Assembly (NCBI RefSeq): GCF_900107145.1
Contig: NZ_FNOW01000004.1
Span: 1 to 64,000, forward strand
Origin: Allochromatium warmingii
Lineage (GTDB): Bacteria; Pseudomonadota; Gammaproteobacteria; Chromatiales; Chromatiaceae
Reading direction: 5' to 3'
DNA: 64,000 bases
This document shows positions 61,395-64,000 of the stretch, piece by piece (the first letter of the stretch is position 1; each line of letters starts with the position of its first letter). The notes below the pieces were generated by a model. It searched no databases. It had not been told where the DNA came from and saw only the letters and a list, made by a program, of their open reading frames with translations. The position numbers and the translations under genes were made by a program.

Positions 61395-61826
61395 ATGCCC
61401 ATCACCACTCACCGCTTGATCCTGACGGCCACGACGCTGCTCTTGCTGGTTGGCTGTCAATTCGCGCCGCTCAAATCTGATGCACCGACATCAACGACGC
61501 CTGACGCATCCGCACCTGCTGCGGTCAACACTGAAACACCCGCCAATCCGTGCGTAGCCAATTGCGACACGGCCAAAACACAATGCGAAGAGCGGCAACG
61601 CCTGCGCGAGCAGTTATGTCAAGAACAGGTCACGCGCCTCCAGAACGACCGCACGCCATGCAACACCACGACTAATCCGCTTTGCCCCAAGCCGACTGCT
61701 TGCTTAGGTGAGGACATGCGCCTGTGCCGTGTGCAGCATCAAGAATGCCTCGCCCGCTGTGCTGCCGTCCCGCCGCTGAAGCCAAAAACGCCAGCGCCTG
61801 AATCAGCTAACCCAGCACAACCCTGA
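61395..61826 (+). CDS. Cysteine-rich lipoprotein, unknown function
   Basis: This 143-residue protein has a type II signal peptide (TTLLLLVGC, lipidated Cys near residue 21) and a low-complexity Ala/Pro/Thr linker. A cysteine-rich domain follows (about residues 55-125, [18 protein letters not shown] and further Cys pairs) that could form disulfides in the periplasm. I do not recognise the family. Its stop overlaps the start of the SMR gene. Confidence 0.7.
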   Translation: MPITTHRLILTATTLLLLVGCQFAPLKSDAPTSTTPDASAPAAVNTETPANPCVANCDTAKTQCEERQRLREQLCQEQVTRLQNDRTPCNTTTNPLCPKPTACLGEDMRLCRVQHQECLARCAAVPPLKPKTPAPESANPAQP

Positions 61827-62149
61827 TGGCATGGCTGTATCTGTTCATCGCCGGACTGTTTGAATGGGGCTGGCCGGTCGGACTCAAGCTCGGCGTCACT
61901 GACAACGGCCTGCATTGGGGCTGGATTCTGTTCGCCGTGTTCTGTATGACGGCCAGCGGCGTACTGCTGTTGATCGCGCAAAAAACGCTCCCGATTGGGA
62001 CGGCTTACGCGGTTTGGACGGGGATCGGTGCGGTCGGCACCTTCGTGCTGGGGATTTTAGTGTTTGGCGAACCGGCCACACTCGCCCGCATGTTTTTTGT
62101 GAGCTTGATTGTGGTGGGGATTGTGGGATTGAAGCTGGCGTCGGATTGA
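61826..62149 (+). CDS. SMR-family exporter, SugE/Gdx-type (probable guanidinium exporter)
   Basis: This 107-residue protein has four helices and the conserved membrane glutamate E13 in [18 protein letters not shown]. It also has [20 protein letters not shown] and [10 protein letters not shown]. The W-x-V-G-L-K form resembles SugE/Gdx guanidinium exporters rather than multidrug EmrE, although the usual E-V-x-W is E-W-G-W here. No guanidine riboswitch was recognised upstream, and it overlaps the lipoprotein gene, so its expression probably depends on that promoter. Confidence 0.88.
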   Translation: MAWLYLFIAGLFEWGWPVGLKLGVTDNGLHWGWILFAVFCMTASGVLLLIAQKTLPIGTAYAVWTGIGAVGTFVLGILVFGEPATLARMFFVSLIVVGIVGLKLASD

Positions 62150-62160
62150 GGATTGAGAAT

Positions 62161-62269
62161 TTAGACAGGATTAACAGGATGTTTCAGGATGAACAGGATT
62201 AAAAATGATTTTAAAAACAAGATCTTAAAAATCCTGTCAATCCTGAAACATCCTGTTAATCCTGTCTAA
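62161..62269. repeat. Dispersed GACAGGATTAACAGGAT palindromic repeat, copy 3 (best preserved)
   Basis: The left arm begins TTAGACAGGATTAACAGGAT and continues GTTTCAGGAT; the right arm is its inverted complement ending ATCCTGTTAATCCTGTCTAA. The outer 30 bases pair perfectly, and pairing continues with about two mismatches to 39 bases. The centre is AT-rich, with a GATCTT site. It lies between two convergent genes and may also serve as a terminator. Confidence 0.88.
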
Positions 62270-62276
62270 AAATCAG

Positions 62277-62891
62277 CTAAACCGAATCGGCAACCGCTTC
62301 ATCATCAGTATTTTTCGCCTTGCGACGCGGCAACACCGGCAGTTCCTCATCGACCGCAATCACCCGCAACGCTCGCTCTTCCGCCGCAAGCCGTTTAGCC
62401 GCAATCGCTTTTTCCTGCCGCGCCCGCACCGTATAGCCCAGCGCCGCACCACCGGCACCGGCCAGCGTCGCTAATCCCAGCGTCATAAACTGCGCCAGCA
62501 TCATCGCTACACCGATACCAAAGGTGCCGCCGACGACTAAGCCGGTTTTGAGACTCAACCCAGCCGAAGCACGTTTTTTGACCTTCGCAGCCAGATTCGC
62601 CGCCTCGCGGGTCGCCTTGACGCGCTGTTGTTCGGCGCGAACGCGGATTTTTTCGCGTTCTTTAGAATGCCGCTCACTGACTCGCGACACCACGCGCTGT
62701 CGATCCGCTGAAACGATGGTGTTAAACCACAGCGCCACCATCACCGCAATCGCCCCACCTAATAGCGCAAATAACGGCCAGGTTGTCATCCAATCGGTCT
62801 GGTACGCGGTATAAATCAACAGAACCGTGACCCCTTGCAGCAGCACGATCCCGATGAGAAAACGGATAAAACTTCCGAGACCAAAGGGCAT
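62277..62891 (-). CDS. Hypothetical membrane protein with a charged central helix
   Basis: This 204-residue protein has two N-terminal helices (about residues 10-28 and 39-57). A charged alpha-helical stretch follows (ERHSKEREKIRVRAEQQRVK, likely coiled coil), then two more hydrophobic segments (about 112-150, TFGIGVAMMLAQF and TLAGAGGAALGYTV) and a charged tail. I do not recognise the family. The end lies 8 bases from the palindromic repeat. Confidence 0.65.
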   Translation of the reverse strand: MPFGLGSFIRFLIGIVLLQGVTVLLIYTAYQTDWMTTWPLFALLGGAIAVMVALWFNTIVSADRQRVVSRVSERHSKEREKIRVRAEQQRVKATREAANLAAKVKKRASAGLSLKTGLVVGGTFGIGVAMMLAQFMTLGLATLAGAGGAALGYTVRARQEKAIAAKRLAAEERALRVIAVDEELPVLPRRKAKNTDDEAVADSV

Positions 62892-62953
62892 AATGTGTAT
62901 CGCTCTTGAGCGTTCAGTCAGGTTAAAAATGCAAATTCGGCATTCAGATTCGA

Positions 62954-63859
62954 TCAGATCAACACAATCCAGCGCGGCGCGGGCTTCGCTGGCGCTGGGC
63001 GTAACTGCGCTGCCAGATCAAGCAACCGCTGGCGCAGTGCCGCCAGACTGTCCGGTCGCCCGCTCAGCTCGAGCGGGATGTCACGATCATAGGCATCGAC
63101 CAAGCTGTACACATGCTCCGACCCCAGCGTGGACAAATCGGCGACTAAACGCGGTGCATCGGCGGTCAGCGGCAGCAAACTCGGTTCCAGTCCGGCGATC
63201 AAAAATGGCCCCGCGCCGCGCTCGATCTGGGTTGCAACCCGCGCCTGCCCGCGCTGGCGCAGCAGCTCACCGAGTTGACGGCGCATCAGATTGGACAGAT
63301 CGACCGCCACCAAATCCATCAGCGGCGCATTCGGGGCGCGTCCGGCGCGAATCGGGATCACAAAGACATGCGCTTCAGCACTGGGCGCGGCGCTGGTTTC
63401 AGGTGTTTCACTTGGCGTGGCGACATAGGTCTCGATCATCCGAAACAGTTCACTGTGACGGGTGAGCGCCGCACCGCTGGCCCGCTCAAATCCAGCACCG
63501 AGCAGCACAAATGTGTACAGGCCATAGCCGGGCAAGGCGTCCTCATAGAGCCGATTGAGCGCGATGTCGGTCACAAGCTGCACACTCTGTCCGGCTGACG
63601 GAAAATAGAGCATCCCGTAGCCTGCGCCCGCATCCTCAGCCGCGAATGGGTCGGCGGCTTGCTCAGAAGGCGGCTGGGCATCAGGCTGGCGCGAAGTCGG
63701 GAGCAGCGGTGCCGCGACTGCACTTCCGGGCGGTCGGGACACGGGCGGTTGCTCCACGACCGGCGGCGCAGTTGCACAGCCAGTCAGCGCCAGCCCGAGC
63801 AGCACCGAACACAGCACGCCTGCGCAGCGTGGAAAATCAAGACAAAAAACGCCAGTCAT
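62954..63859 (-). CDS. Lipoprotein of unknown function
   Basis: This 301-residue protein has a type II signal peptide with lipobox LALTGCA (Cys near residue 28). A proline/alanine-rich linker (about 30-75) is followed by a soluble domain: YGLYTFVLLGAGFERASG, then FVIPIRAGRAPNAPLMDL, then RLVADLSTLGSEHVYSLVDAYD. No family is recognised. The start at 63859 puts the signal peptide at the N terminus; the frame is open 44 codons upstream without signal features. Confidence 0.68.
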   Translation of the reverse strand: MTGVFCLDFPRCAGVLCSVLLGLALTGCATAPPVVEQPPVSRPPGSAVAAPLLPTSRQPDAQPPSEQAADPFAAEDAGAGYGMLYFPSAGQSVQLVTDIALNRLYEDALPGYGLYTFVLLGAGFERASGAALTRHSELFRMIETYVATPSETPETSAAPSAEAHVFVIPIRAGRAPNAPLMDLVAVDLSNLMRRQLGELLRQRGQARVATQIERGAGPFLIAGLEPSLLPLTADAPRLVADLSTLGSEHVYSLVDAYDRDIPLELSGRPDSLAALRQRLLDLAAQLRPAPAKPAPRWIVLI

Positions 63860-63920
63860 GCACTCAAGCCAATCTGTCGAAAGCCACGCATCATACAGGG
63901 CAGGCCGCGCAAAATCCCGA

Positions 63921-64000
63921 TTACTCAGCTTGCTCAACCTGCTCGCCGAGCACCGCCACCACTGCCGCGCACAGGTGCGCCAGTTGCGCATCGGTGATGA
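63921..64000 (-). CDS. C-terminal end of an unidentified gene (runs off the window)
   Basis: The minus strand ends in ITDAQLAHLCAAVVAVLGEQ followed by VEQAE and TAA at 63921-63923. About 25 residues are visible, ending in an amphipathic helix of the kind found at the end of PLP-dependent aminotransferases. This is too little to assign a family. It is upstream of the lipoprotein gene on the same strand. Confidence 0.5.
   Translation of the reverse strand, partial: ITDAQLAHLCAAVVAVLGEQVEQAE

Overview
The window reads as one chromosomal segment of a gammaproteobacterium. The gene content and order (maf-rng-yhdP-nit-tldD, rpmH-rnpA-yidD-yidC-mnmE, dapA-bamC, rluC divergent from rne, and an F-type ATP synthase operon of the proteobacterial type with a proton-type c subunit) are gammaproteobacterial. 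An octaheme tetrathionate-reductase-like cytochrome and three kinds of dispersed intergenic repeats suggest a sulfur-metabolising lineage such as Chromatiales. That placement is inference, not proof. Most genes are GC-rich; one acyltransferase gene (30302-31414) is visibly AT-rich.

Region 1 (1-8.8 kb, minus strand) is an accessory locus. It holds an IS607-type serine recombinase remnant at the left edge and a type III-B CRISPR-Cas (Cmr) operon in the order csx1-cmr1-cmr2-cmr3-cmr4-cmr5-cmr6. A minimal one-spacer CRISPR array lies beside it on the plus strand. cmr1 and cmr3 are frameshifted and cmr4 has an in-frame TAG, whereas Cas10/Cmr2 (GGDD cyclase motif), Cmr5, Cmr6 and the CARF-HEPN protein Csx1 are intact. 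No cas1, cas2 or cas6 is visible.

Region 2 (8.8-22 kb) holds a tRNA-Ala/tRNA-Glu operon, dgkA, a lone gcvPB, lpxH, small conserved proteins, a YceI-like protein, rluC and rne, a low-molecular-weight phosphatase, bamC, dapA and a WYL regulator. Region 3 (22-31 kb) is rsmG followed by atpIBEFHAGDC, with a palindromic repeat between atpA and atpG, and then a probably acquired membrane acyltransferase wedged between atpC and glmU. Region 4 (31-44.5 kb) is glmU, maf, rng, yhdP, a nitrilase, tldD, the dTDP-sugar genes rfbB-rfbA-rfbC (no rfbD) and a NYN-domain protein.

Region 5 (44.5-49 kb) has a second IS607 fragment and then rpmH-rnpA-yidD-yidC-mnmE, without dnaA upstream or mnmG downstream; rnpA appears to start at CTG. 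Region 6 (49-54.2 kb) is a redox cluster: a membrane cytochrome b with an octaheme cytochrome c, a UPF0114 membrane protein and a cytoplasmic molybdopterin oxidoreductase. Region 7 (54.2-64 kb) has a Na/Pi cotransporter, an HDOD protein, a CYTH protein head-to-head with a hybrid histidine kinase, a BI-1/YccA protein, small membrane proteins and lipoproteins, an SMR exporter, and the end of an unidentified gene at the right edge.

The most notable features are the partly decayed type III-B locus whose signalling components survive, the repeat families placed at gene ends and inside the atp operon, the CTG start of rnpA, and the membrane-tethered octaheme cytochrome module.
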